Origin: Leucocoprinus leucothites
Taxonomy: Eukaryota; Basidiomycota; Agaricomycetes; Agaricales; Agaricaceae
Assembly (NCBI GenBank): GCA_013368445.1
Contig: JAACJO010000010.1
Coordinates: forward strand, 496,001-560,000
Length of the DNA: 64,000 nucleotides
Direction of reading: 5' to 3'
Shown: positions 7,763 to 17,739 of the stretch, one piece after another
How the letters are laid out: each line of letters opens with the position of its first letter
Position numbering within the stretch: the stretch's first letter is position 1
The notes under the pieces: generated by a model
Seen by the model: only the letters and a program-made list of their open reading frames with translations
Told to the model about the DNA's origin: nothing
The model's database searches: none
Position numbers and translations under genes: made by a program

Positions 7763-9918
7763 GTACTCACGAAGATCGGATAGACATCATCGATCTTCAA
7801 TCAAACAAAGGATTAACAGTACATGTACCAATATTGCTCCATACAACTAGAGCAAAACACAATCTACAAGCACTACTAGACTCAGGAGCTAGTGGAGAAT
7901 TTATCGACCCACAACTAGTCGATACCTATAACTTGCCAAAATTCAAAATGAAAAAGGCAATCAAAATCCGTAACGCCGATGGAACACAAAACCTATCAGG
8001 AAGTTGTACTCACTATACAAAATTAAAAATAGAAGTGAACAACAAAATTATGACAATCTCACCAAGAATAGTTAAACTTGGATCAAACCAACTATTCTTA
8101 GGAATCACATGGTTGAAGAGATTCAATCCCGACGTTGATTGGCAGAAACTGTCATTACGTTGGCGAGATGAAAATTCTCATACAATCAAATTAACCAAAG
8201 CGAAAACTGATTCCATCAATCAGCTATATTATGAAATCAATGTGAAGTCTAACACATCACAACAACTTCACAACTCGGCTACTAAACCTAAAAGGGAATC
8301 AGACCCTGTGAAAGCCGTACCAAAGAAATTTCATCAGTTTCTCAAAGTCTTCAACAAAGATGAATCCGAGAAATTACCACCCAGACGTCCTTGGGATCAT
8401 AAAATCGAGACTATACCTGAATTTGAACCCAAACGAATGCCAGTTTATCACCTGACACCTCAGGAAAGAACTGAACTTGACAAGTTTATTTCCGAAAATC
8501 TACGAAAGGGATATATTCGGAAATCCAAATCACCAATGGCCTCTTCTTTCTTCTTTGTAGGAAAGAAAGGAGGAGACTTACGTCCATGCCAAGATTATCG
8601 ATTCCTTAACAAAAATACAATAAAGAATGCTCACCCAATACCGAGCATATCACGAATCATGGATAAACTCAAAGGATCTAATTGGTTCACCAAGTTAGAT
8701 GTCCGACTAGGATATAATAATGTCCGAATCCATGAAGGACATGAATGGAAAGCGGCATTCCGCACTCCAAATGGGTTATATGAACCCACAGTCATGTTTT
8801 TTGGAATGACAAATTCCCCTGCTACCTTCCAATCCATGATGGATCACATCTTTAAAGACCTTACTGAGAAAGGCGGAGTTATTATTTACATGGATGATAT
8901 CCTTATCCATGCGAAAACGAAGGAACAACTCGAAAGACTTACTAAACAAGTCTTAAAGATTCTACAACAGAACGAGTTGTATTTAAAGACTGAGAAATGC
9001 GAATTCGAGAAGCAACGCCTAGAGTACCTCGGAGTTATCATAACTCCTGACTCTATCGAAATGGACCCCATTAAACTTAAAGGAATACAGGATTGGCCTG
9101 TACCCAAGTCTGTCCGAAATATCCGACAATTCATTGGATTTTGCAACTTCTATCGCAAATTCATTCACAACTTCTCAGCTATCGCACAACCACTTAACGC
9201 ATTACTTCGTAAAACAACGAAATTCGAATGGAACTCAGAAGCACAGAAAAGCTTTGAGAAGCTCAAGGAACAATTCCTTAAGCAACCTATACTTCAAATA
9301 GTTGACGAATCAAAGCCATTCGAAATCGAATGTGATGCTTCCGCATTTGCTACTGGTGCAGTACTACTCCAAAGAGATTCAAATGGAGATAAGCACCCTG
9401 TGGCTTATTATTCACAAACCCTCAACCCTGCGGAACGAAACTATCATGTGTCTGACCAAGAATTCCTTGCTATTATTAGAGCACTAAAGGAATGGCGACA
9501 CTACCTTGAAGGATCAGCACACCCTATCATCATATGGTCTGATCACGAGAATCTCACCAGATGGCGAGAACCACAACAATTAAATCGAAGACAAGCTAGA
9601 TGGATGCTATATATGACACGCTTCCATTACTCCATAAAGCACTTGGCTGGCAACAAAAATACTCTTGCCGATGCATTGAGTAGAAGACCAGACCTAGTCC
9701 CAGATGGAAAGGATAACGAAGATCTAGTTGCGATACCATCAGAAAAATTCATTAACTTCCTTTCTGAGGAAATTAAAGAAGAAATTAAAAATAAACAAAA
9801 GAAGATCAATCCATCTGAAAGATTCACAGAAGATGATGGCATTTATAAATATCAGGGAAGACATGTGATACCTGAAGATGCCGAACTAAAAAAAAAGACT
9901 TCTACGACGTGTACATGA
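7759..9918 (+). CDS. pol: Pol: aspartic protease, reverse transcriptase, RNase H
   Basis: About 719 residues are read after the frameshift. The protease active site is LLDSGASGEFID (D at residue 41). The reverse transcriptase shows KLDVRLGYNNVRI, FFGMTNSPATFQ and the catalytic YMDD at 8887-8898 (residues 377-380). RNase H starts at ECDASAFATGAVLL (D at about residue 526), and LADALSRRPD marks its end. The frame is lost at a run of nine A (9888-9896); the frame then ends at TGA 9916-9918. Removing one base there would restore a continuous frame into integrase, so the break is a one-base insertion or a sequencing error. The RT catalytic residues are intact. Confidence 0.95.
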   Translation: MSTHEDRIDIIDLQSNKGLTVHVPILLHTTRAKHNLQALLDSGASGEFIDPQLVDTYNLPKFKMKKAIKIRNADGTQNLSGSCTHYTKLKIEVNNKIMTISPRIVKLGSNQLFLGITWLKRFNPDVDWQKLSLRWRDENSHTIKLTKAKTDSINQLYYEINVKSNTSQQLHNSATKPKRESDPVKAVPKKFHQFLKVFNKDESEKLPPRRPWDHKIETIPEFEPKRMPVYHLTPQERTELDKFISENLRKGYIRKSKSPMASSFFFVGKKGGDLRPCQDYRFLNKNTIKNAHPIPSISRIMDKLKGSNWFTKLDVRLGYNNVRIHEGHEWKAAFRTPNGLYEPTVMFFGMTNSPATFQSMMDHIFKDLTEKGGVIIYMDDILIHAKTKEQLERLTKQVLKILQQNELYLKTEKCEFEKQRLEYLGVIITPDSIEMDPIKLKGIQDWPVPKSVRNIRQFIGFCNFYRKFIHNFSAIAQPLNALLRKTTKFEWNSEAQKSFEKLKEQFLKQPILQIVDESKPFEIECDASAFATGAVLLQRDSNGDKHPVAYYSQTLNPAERNYHVSDQEFLAIIRALKEWRHYLEGSAHPIIIWSDHENLTRWREPQQLNRRQARWMLYMTRFHYSIKHLAGNKNTLADALSRRPDLVPDGKDNEDLVAIPSEKFINFLSEEIKEEIKNKQKKINPSERFTEDDGIYKYQGRHVIPEDAELKKKTSTTCT

Positions 9919-11170
9919 TCACAAGACATCAGGACACCCAGGAACAGCCGAAACATTCCGTAAACTATCTAAATTAGTTTACTGGCCTGGAATGAACACA
10001 TATGTTCAGAACTACGTGAAAGGATGCCCTATTTGTCAACAGTACAAAATCAATCGTCATCCAATTAAACCACCAATGCAACCAATTAAAGGCCCTTCTT
10101 CTACAAGGCCCTTTTCCCAAATATCCATGGATCTTATCACAGATCTGCCACCTGACGATGGATATGATTGTATATTGTCCATAGTGGACCATGGACTTAC
10201 GAAAGGGATAATCCTAACTCCAACAAAGAAGACAGTAAATGCTGATGGCATTGCTGAAATTCTTATTGACAAAGTATTTTCGAAATACGGAACACCCAAC
10301 AAAATAATCTCAGATCGAGATCCACGATTTGCTGCTAAATCAATGCAAAAACTATACGAAAAACTCAATATTACCCCAGCCCTGTCTACAGCATACCATC
10401 CACAGACAGACGGAACTACCAAAAGGTACAACCAAGAAATCGAGTTTTACTTAGCAGTTTACACATCACAAAACCCAACCATATGGAAACGAGCACTTCC
10501 AATGATTGAATTCGTACACAATACGAAACCCCATTCTGGAAGAAAACACTCACCATACGAATTAATCCTAGGATATAACCCACAAGCGTTTATCTCAGAT
10601 ATAGAAACAGACACACCTTCTATCAATGAGAAGTCTCTATTCTTGGAACAAGTCCGAGAAGCAGCTTTAGAGGCACATGAACGAACACGTCTCATGATGG
10701 CTCAAAGAAAGAACCAACCATGGACACCATTCAAAGTAGGAGACCGAGTTTGGTTAGATAACCGAAATCTCCCTTTACCCTATGCTTCTAAGAAGCTTAA
10801 TCAAAGAAGAGAAGGTCCATTTACTATTATTAGAAAGACCTCTCCAGTCAACTACGAACTCAAACTACCACAAAAATGGAAGATTCACAACAAGTTCCAC
10901 GCTTCACTTCTCATGCCAGTAACTGAGAATGACGTTTATGGTAAACACAACCCTAAACCACCACCTGTCCTAGTTTCAGGAGAAGAACAATACGAAGTCG
11001 AAGCAGTCCTAAACCATAGAACTCGCAGACTACGTTCTGGAACAAAAATAGAATACCTAATTCGTTGGAAAGGATACGGACCAACTGAAGACTCATGGGA
11101 ACCAGAGAAAAATCTTGAAAATTCAGAAGAAATAATTCAAGAGTATAAAAGACACCACAATCTCTCTTAA
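9899..11170 (+). pseudogene. pol: Integrase with chromodomain (catalytic Glu replaced)
   Basis: This is the +1 frame continuation of Pol. The N-terminal zinc-binding part has HDHKTSGHPG and CPICQQYK (HHCC). The core has D at 10,130-10,132 (SMDLI) and D at 10,313-10,315 (SDRDPRF). Exactly 35 residues later, where DD35E requires Glu, the codon at 10,421-10,423 is AAA (Lys) in GTTKRYNQE; Ty3/Gypsy integrases normally have TER here. The C-terminus holds a chromodomain (EYLIRWKGYGPTEDSWEP, about 10,984-11,150), which targets modified chromatin. The product should be inactive for strand transfer. It stops at TAA 11,168-11,170. Confidence 0.9.
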
Positions 11171-11180
11171 CATTCCCCAG
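11171..11180 (+). other. candidate 3' splice site before ORF3
   Basis: CTTAAC followed by ATTCCCCAG resembles a branch point and 3' splice site ending at 11,180, five bases before the ORF3 ATG. Paired with the donor at 5409 it would yield a subgenomic mRNA whose first ATG is that of ORF3. This is inference from sequence only. Confidence 0.35.
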
Positions 11181-11185
11181 CTTCA

Positions 11186-12535
11186 ATGACTACTTCAGAA
11201 GTCAGTGAACAACCAACAGTACCAGTCTTTGGAACTATTATTTGCGAATCACCCTCACCTATTACCCCTCCTACTACACCGACCAACACCATCGACGATG
11301 CGAACAAGGTCGAAGAAAGTCCTGGTCTTGCCTCATCGCAAGAACAAAGCACCAAATCCCCTGCCAGAGATAGTGCAGGCGGAGACACTAGCGGTGAAAA
11401 CTCTTCACCCTATAAAGAGAATGCCACCCTACGACGAGCATTTCTTCGAGAACAGACAGCCGTTGACTTTCTGTCCGCCTACGGCAGCAATCCTAGACTC
11501 ACTTCATATGTCTACAACATCGGGAATCGGATTGATGCTCTCGCTTCTGCAAGAAGTGAATACAAGCGTCTCCAGGAAGAAATGGACTTCCATCTTAGTA
11601 ACCTGGCACGCCATATCCCTAGGGGTCCCTATACTCAGAACATCGTCTGACGCATCCAACGCACCGACCCGGACGGAGATTACTTCGCTACGCTCAAGCG
11701 TCAACAAGCTCCAGAGCGACGTGCACAGGATTCTGAGCGCGCCTCAGCTGATGACGAGGGAAAAACTTCCCCACCTAGCGTCAAACCTCAACAACGTCAT
11801 GATGTGGCTACACACAATGCCATATTACCGAATACACCCCCTCCAACGCCTACTAACGAGCCTCCTCGAAATACCAATCGAGACGCGACTCGCCCTGGAC
11901 GTACTAGTCGAACCTGCGACATATGTCACGGAATGGGTCATATCAAGACGCTTTGCCCGGGATATCATTGCACCTGGTGCGACACTTTCGCCCCCGGCCA
12001 TTTCACCAAGTATTGTTCCCGAAATCCTTATAAAGGAATTGCTCGACGGGATCTACCCCCAGTCGCCCTGGCAGCACTTTCAATTACCAAAGGAGTCGAT
12101 GCCGCCAAGGCTCTTGCTCTGCAGTCCATCTCCGGATCTGCCAGAATACAGCCCCGACAGTCCGGTGTACCAACCGGCAATCACGGCGCCCCCGTCACCG
12201 ATGCCGTCGGACTTCGATCCGAACGACATAATCCAACATCCACGGCCGTTAACACCACCTCCCTCGGCCCAACCTACAACCCTACTTTTACGCCGCGACG
12301 AGGTCGTAAACCCGCACCACGAGGAAGACAATATGGTCGTCTCCAGACCTCAGTCCGTTCCTCCCATCCAAACCATCGAGGACGCAGTCCGAACGGACGT
12401 CCCCATCACGGTCGAACTTCTCGCATCTATGAAGGAGAACGCCCCCTTACACCCCCATACGAAGATGGCAATTACGAATCTCATTACGATGATGAAGCCA
12501 ACTTCAACATAGACGGTGAAGGTAATTTACCTTAG
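11186..12535 (+). pseudogene. ORF3: zinc-knuckle protein downstream of pol, with one internal stop
   Basis: It starts with ATG 16 nt after the pol stop, in the same frame as integrase, and runs 450 codons to TAG 12,533-12,535. A single TGA at 11,648-11,650 interrupts it. The first part is Ser/Thr/Pro-rich, followed by a probable helical segment (about residues 75-145). Two zinc knuckles follow: CX2CX4HX4C at 11,915-11,956 (CDICHGMGHIKTLC) and CX2CX6HX4C at 11,969-12,016 (CTWCDTFAPGHFTKYC). The tail is basic and Arg/Gly/Pro-rich, then acidic. The position is that of env, but there is no signal peptide or membrane helix. A nucleic-acid-binding role is likely from the knuckles. I do not recognise the family. 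An uninterrupted 435-codon ORF in another frame (11,205-12,512) overlaps it. Confidence 0.65.
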
Positions 12536-12572
12536 TGACTTAGATAGTTACTAAGATGTGGACATCTTAGCT

Positions 12573-12585
12573 AGGAAAGGGATAA
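12573..12585 (+). other. polypurine tract
   Basis: AGGAAAGGGATAA immediately precedes the 3' LTR, the expected position of the plus-strand primer. Confidence 0.75.
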
Positions 12586-13246
12586 TGTTATGTATATTGA
12601 TTATATCTAGCATTTGTTCCATCTATAACACGAAGTCGATATTAGCTTTACTTAAGTAATATCGCGATTATGTTTCTTCTTATTTGTTCTTATATTTTCT
12701 TGTTTGTTTTGACTCGTTTACTTTGTCTGATTATGACTCGTTATGACTTGTTTGGTTTTGTTTGTATTTCGATGACATGTGATTGTTAAATATAGCGACG
12801 CTATATTTGGACTTATCTTGTGATCGATCAGATGAGCAAAGAAGAACTTCTTTAGAAGAACTTCTAAAGCTTCTTTGACAGATCGCGTCTTATATAGTTT
12901 AATTAGCGTTAAGGAAGCTGTACGCTTCTCTTCTTTGTTAGAAGCCCTTAGCCCTAGTTAATAATAGATACCGACTTGTATCGTATATAAGTCGTCGACA
13001 TCTACCAAGGAGAAACATCGTTTCTACTTGGTTAGGTGGAGACTCAATACGAGCCTTTATCTATACAAAGTCGAATTGAACTTAAGCTTTAAGATCTCAT
13101 TTACCAAAGTCTTAACTCTATAATCGCCGTATTATAACTCTGACTTAGTAAACGACTTTGTCGCTTACCGAGAAGGAGTCCCCTTTGATAAGATCAACTC
13201 GATACTTATCGCGCCAGCTTAGGACCGGGCCGGCGTCACTATAACA
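12586..13246 (+). repeat. 3' LTR of the Ty3/Gypsy element (661 bp)
   Basis: It is identical to the 5' LTR except C at 12,631 instead of T. It is followed by the target-site duplication GTCAC at 13,247-13,251. Confidence 0.97.
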
Positions 13247-13251
13247 GTCAC
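13247..13251. repeat. target-site duplication, right copy (GTCAC)
   Basis: It matches 4314-4318 on the other side of the element. Confidence 0.9.
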
Positions 13252-13835
13252 CCACCTGTTTATGGTATCCTTAGGTGCGGGTCTCTGTCTTCCCAGCACA
13301 TTCACATGAGCAGTAGTACCTGGCAAGAGTCTGAAGGCCATATATGGAAGGAACCTCCATCGTAATTGAAATCTCCGTCATTAACATCAGTAGGGCTATC
13401 CGGTACACCTATCACTTGCTTACGTCTCTTCTTACTACTCAAGCGCGAATTTGAATGCATTTCTGGGATCCATGTTGGCTGGTGTGGAGGGACAAGCAGG
13501 AAAACTCATCGAACTAGATCCTCTTTGGTTCTAGGTCAAGTCAAACCGTTCTTCGCTATACCCGACTCCACCTCAGCACAGTCGCCAAAAAATACCAGTA
13601 TACAATCGAGCCTACCAAATGATATCATGTTATCATCAGATCTACGCATGGGTTCTAAGCGGGAGGGACCCCCACCTCCAGTGTTTGTATTGGAAGTAAT
13701 GGTAGCGGTTAATGGGAGGGCTAGATGACTTGGCCAAAGTAGGTGGTACAGAGGAGCACGTGAATACGGGAGGTGATGCAGGTAGTGGTTTGCTCGCAGC
13801 AGTGGTAAAGTCAGAGGCGCATCCATCTCAAATCA
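13247..13835 (-). pseudogene. kinase 3'-half shard B, right part
   Basis: The reverse complement of 13,247-13,430 aligns with the shard at 26,540-26,730 (GTGTACCGGAT and neighbours) and so with kinase positions near 20,640-20,780. 13,370-13,650 also matches 3,190-3,500. 13,735-13,830 matches the reverse complement of kinase 19,480-19,575 (GGTGGTACAGAGGA). It is decayed, with no frame, and continues at 4,318 on the other side of the retrotransposon. Confidence 0.65.
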
Positions 13836-14556
13836 TGTTACATTTAGTGGTTAAACCTATCTTGGAGATAAAGATTGTGTCAGCTGCTGGGTCCAATGAC
13901 GACCCGTACTGTATTGAAATCTCTATCGTCAAAGGGGTCGAAATATCTTACAAAACCACCATCTCTACCTAGAACTATTCCACCTGCAGCAACTTGACAA
14001 CGACAGCATTCTAGGCATGGCAGCAGTAAATTCCGAGGCGGAGTATCTCGACCAGAATGGGCGTCTATCCCGAAGAGCAAAGCGAAGTTCCGGAGCTCTT
14101 GCCCAAGCATCTCCTGGAAACGGGTGAAAATGTGAGGTCAAGGAATGTTTCTATACCTAAGACTGATACTGTGGGCGCTGGCCCTAGCGCAGAGTCTTAT
14201 TGGAGAACTGGTCATTACTTATCCTACTAATAGTACTTGTCGCTCTTACCACGTGTTTGGAATCAAATCTTTAAAGTTGTGCTACTGCACCGATGTCGAG
14301 GAGTCTAATGCTGGTTCACCATTCCACCCTCGATGCAGATATTCTATGTAGCCATAATTATGACGATGTACAAGTTTACAAGGTTTGTCAAGATGGAGGA
14401 GAGCGAAAGGGAAAAAGACTGCAAATGTTCGGTGAAGCTGTGTATCGTGGGCGACCAATTTGAATAGACGGACTCTATGGTTAACTAAAAGCGGTGAATC
14501 AAAAATCAAAAAGATTGGTGAACCCGGAGCGTAGTGAGCAGCACAATACGATTGTC
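13836..14556. other. no gene recognised
   Basis: Sequence between the kinase shard and membrane-protein paralogue 2. Short ORFs only; none has a recognisable motif. Confidence 0.5.
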
Positions 14557-15531
14557 CTATGCGTTGTTGTATAACGAGGTATATTTACGGAAAATAAAAA
14601 GAAAGTTGCAGATGCTAGCAAAAAGTATTGCCAGTATCAGGTACTTCATTGCATTCAACTTGCTTGTTGGACAACCCAACAGGCCATGGTTGAGGCTGTC
14701 GGACGCCGGAAGCCTTTCCCAAACGGAGAGGAGAATTGTAACCGCGAGTAAGCAGAATGATAGAGCGAACCAGATGGCAGGGAGGGTTATGAAAATCCAG
14801 AATCCCTTGTCCGATACTTGGTGCCAGCGAGGAGGCGAGACCTTGATAAAAACTTCGGTTGGAGGATCGCAACCTGATGTAAATGCAATGCTCACCTCTA
14901 TCCATCGATTTCTCATGGATTCTCTCTTGAGCAGTTTGATGATGAATGATTTGTAGAATGTCGAAGTGAACATGCAGACTACCCCGCTGAACGTGGCGAT
15001 GGTCGCGACAAAGACAGCAGTCGAGCATAGTGGAAGTTCGGATACTGAAAGCATCGGAAACATAGGTCTAGGGTAAATAAAGTTGATCAGCGTGTGGTCT
15101 AGGTTTAGAGAGGAGGGTGCGAACGGAATGACAGAGGCTGAGAGTACACTAAAGCTTCCCCAGTAAGAGTCCAATCTCTTTACAAGTCTGACCCATGCAT
15201 GCACAAGCTCATCTTCTTCAGTGTTCACATTGTGTACTGGGTTCTGGTTACTGAGGTATTGCCAGTACGGCGCACCAAAGGTGCCGACGACGATGGCAGA
15301 ATGTAGGCAAAAAACTAGGCAGCCGTGTACGACGCTTTATGAACCTGCATAAGCATTTGGCCACTAGTTCATTTGATGGTAAGATACACACTAGATGATA
15401 CTCTGCAGTGCAGCCTGGATGTGCAGCCCAAAGTTGATGAAGAGCCCCGCGAGTAGGGATCGGCGGTGGTTTGTCTCAAGGACAGTCTCATCACCGACGA
15501 TAGTTTGAATCGAAGAATCAGAAGATGACAT
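14557..15531 (-). CDS. four-helix membrane protein, paralogue 2 (complete)
   Basis: Minus strand exons are 15,531-15,402, 15,314-14,896 and 14,841-14,557, giving 277 residues. Intron 1 is GTATCA...CTAG, intron 2 is GTGAGC...CAAG (54 nt). Intron 2 happens to be open and a multiple of three, so an unspliced reading also stays in frame; the other two copies, whose introns are 55 nt, show that it is an intron. Predicted helices lie near CLHSAIVVGTFGAPYW, VFVATIATFSGVVCMF, IWFALSFCLLAVTILLSV and YLILAILFASICNFLFIF. There is no signal peptide. The function is unknown. The gene lies beside kinase shard B in the same arrangement as paralogue 3 and shard C. Confidence 0.75.
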
Positions 15532-15580
15532 CAAACCAAGTAGTCAAAGTGGTATGGGCAGCGGATATGTGAGGAGGCAT

Positions 15581-15590
15581 GGATTTTATA
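15581..15590 (-). promoter_or_regulatory. TATA box of membrane-protein paralogue 2
   Basis: TATAAAATCC lies about 50 nt upstream of the ATG at 15,531, in the same context as in paralogue 1. Confidence 0.5.
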
Positions 15591-15591
15591 G

Positions 15592-17739
15592 ATAAGGATC
15601 TACTGGGAAACACTGGGGTATGTGGGTATGTTGAGGGCGCTCTGGATGGAACAAGTTCATGTTACTAGTCACACTAACGACCACTAACTAAATCTCAATA
15701 CCCCAGCCCCAGCCTGTCCATGCCTGTCCCAGCACGTGCCAGCACGCCACCAAAAGTGAACCAACAAGACATGGCCAAGTATGGAAAGCCGAAGTCGGCA
15801 GCTCAATCGAGTGCTGTCCGCCGGTTGTGGCATACATTGCCGATTCGAGAGAAGTTCTGTTGAATCTTCCGAGGCAGTGGGTTCTTGGAATTCTGGGATG
15901 TGTTTGTGTTTTGTGTTCGCCACCAGGAGTTAGAGAATTATTTGATAAGAAACCGAAGGTGTTGTGAACAGCCCTACTATTCCGATCGTTTGTGCATGAT
16001 CAGGAACGGATGACCTATTGAACACCTGATGACCCGAAGGGGATAATGCTGCTCACTTTGTGAGTCAAGGTGTCAAGAGGTGGATTCAGTCATCCTAGAA
16101 CCTATTCTAGCATGTCGTTGGACAGAATCTGCTGACCGATGGAACTGCTCTCCTTCAATAATTACGCGACTCTACAAGAACACTTGTTTGGCGGCCAGTA
16201 AAGCGGTCTAGTTAGAGCTGGCTTTCTCCCCGAGATGTAATTCCTGAAGTGAGCATCTCTACCTGGATCTCGGCTTGCCAACCAGCTCTTGTGGGAGATC
16301 TCCGATCTACAAAAATTCCAGCGTTTTACATCCTGCTCTGGTTTCGGACCAAACTTCGGCTGCGTCCTCTTGAGCCGACCAAGTTCGGATCCCCATCAAC
16401 ATGGAGACGTGGTTATTTGATCTTACTCTGCAAACAACAGCTTGCGACATGACGGGTCACCACTTTCAAGTCAGTACCAGATCGAATGCATATCTACTTC
16501 ACTTTTTGCTCTGAAGAAAAAACCTAGTGGTGAAATGGCAAGCCATTGACACCCGTTCTAGGACGTGAGGGAGTTTGACTGGAAAACCCTCAATCCATCC
16601 AATTCACCATCAATCCTCGAACATGATGGCCGACCGTCGATCCTATCAAATCTCTTCTACGCACTGGAACGGCACTTCTCCAGCTTATTCTTCTATTACT
16701 GACTACCCCGCTGGCCAATATCAAGGCACTATGCCTTCCACCTCTCCAGGCTCTCCTCAGTTGATGGGCCAAGTCTATGGTGGGATACTCATTCAGCAAC
16801 CACTGGCGGCGGCGGGTGTTATTTGTCTTTGGGCTGCCTAACACGTTCCTAACATTACCCAAGTACCTCGACTGCAGGGGTATCATGTCTATTCTTCTGT
16901 GAACCAAGCCAAATGGGGGCGCCACATTATAAGCTCAACGCCACTCACATCATTCCTCGACCTCTCGACTCCACAAGCAATGCAACCCCATTGAGCGCCT
17001 CATTCCAAATTTCCAACGTACGTGCAGCAGTTTTGTGGCTTTGTCGCTCCAAGTCCTAGTCCTACTCAGTCTTTTGTTTGTCTCATGTTATCTACCGAAG
17101 CCCTTACTAATCTGATTGGATTAGTATCTGGGTATATCAGCAACTAGCTATCTGCCTGTGTTCCCTGAACACTTGCGAATCAATACTTTACCCCTCGTGC
17201 TGTGTGCGGCTTGAGTTTCTTCGCTATGTATCGTGACGAGCCCTATCCTCACACCACATTGCAATCGACAGAGAGATATTCTCCGTGAAGCCTCCTCACC
17301 CTCTACCTAGCAGGAAGGTACCCCCGGACCCCGCCATGACAGGCTACCAGGCGACTGCGTGGGGGATAACAATACCCCCGATGAATAATCTCCCTCACAT
17401 CCGTAGTATACTCCAAGCCTATGTTTTTATTTCCTTTATTTTTATCTCGGCACCTTCCGCCATTCACTCTATCACGTTGGGGCACCACAAAACCCCCGGA
17501 ACCATTACAGTAGCACAATGCAGCATGAACATAGTAGCCATTGGTTTAATTACTATACGTCTACTGTGTCTTCGTTAGACGGTATATAAACACACCATTC
17601 TCTCTCTCTGACGTAGAGGCGCTGATGGACCAAGTGCTAAACAGAGTGTACGGAAAAGGCAAGATTGATTCCCACGGATTGATGCAACAGCCACGATGAA
17701 GGGTCAGGCAGAACTCTCGACGACTACCAACCAGCAGCG
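15592..17739. other. intergenic, no gene firmly supported
   Basis: A duplicated segment shared with 1930-2020 is at about 15,760-15,825. An ATG at about 16,622 opens a Ser/Tyr/Pro-rich stretch (MMADRRSYQISSTHWNG...) of about 70 residues that looks like the start of a protein, but no continuation or domain can be recognised. The rest has short ORFs only. A CT-rich run with a TATATAAA at about 17,583 precedes the kinase ATG by roughly 150 nt. Confidence 0.4.

Larger units (their letters stand above)
4319..13246 (+). mobile_element. full-length Ty3/Gypsy LTR retrotransposon (chromovirus), 8,928 bp
   Basis: Two 661-bp LTRs with one mismatch, a 5-bp TSD, a PBS candidate, gag with a CCHC knuckle, and pol in the order protease, reverse transcriptase, RNase H, integrase, C-terminal chromodomain. 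This order and the chromodomain define the chromovirus branch of Ty3/Gypsy (Metaviridae). An additional ORF lies between pol and the polypurine tract. The copy has a frameshift in pol, an altered integrase catalytic residue and a stop in the third ORF, so it is probably not autonomous now although it inserted recently. Confidence 0.97.

Noticed and set aside
9888..9897. A AAA AAG as a second programmed frameshift (dnaX-type)
   Set aside because: That heptamer gives -1, but the integrase lies in the +1 frame. A one-base insertion in the A run fits better.
14557..15228. Single uninterrupted 223-codon ORF as the gene model for membrane-protein paralogue 2
   Set aside because: It reads through intron 2, which is in-frame and stop-free only in this copy. 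The other copies have 55-nt introns at the same place with the same GTGAGC...CAAG sites. Exon 1 upstream is also missed by this model.
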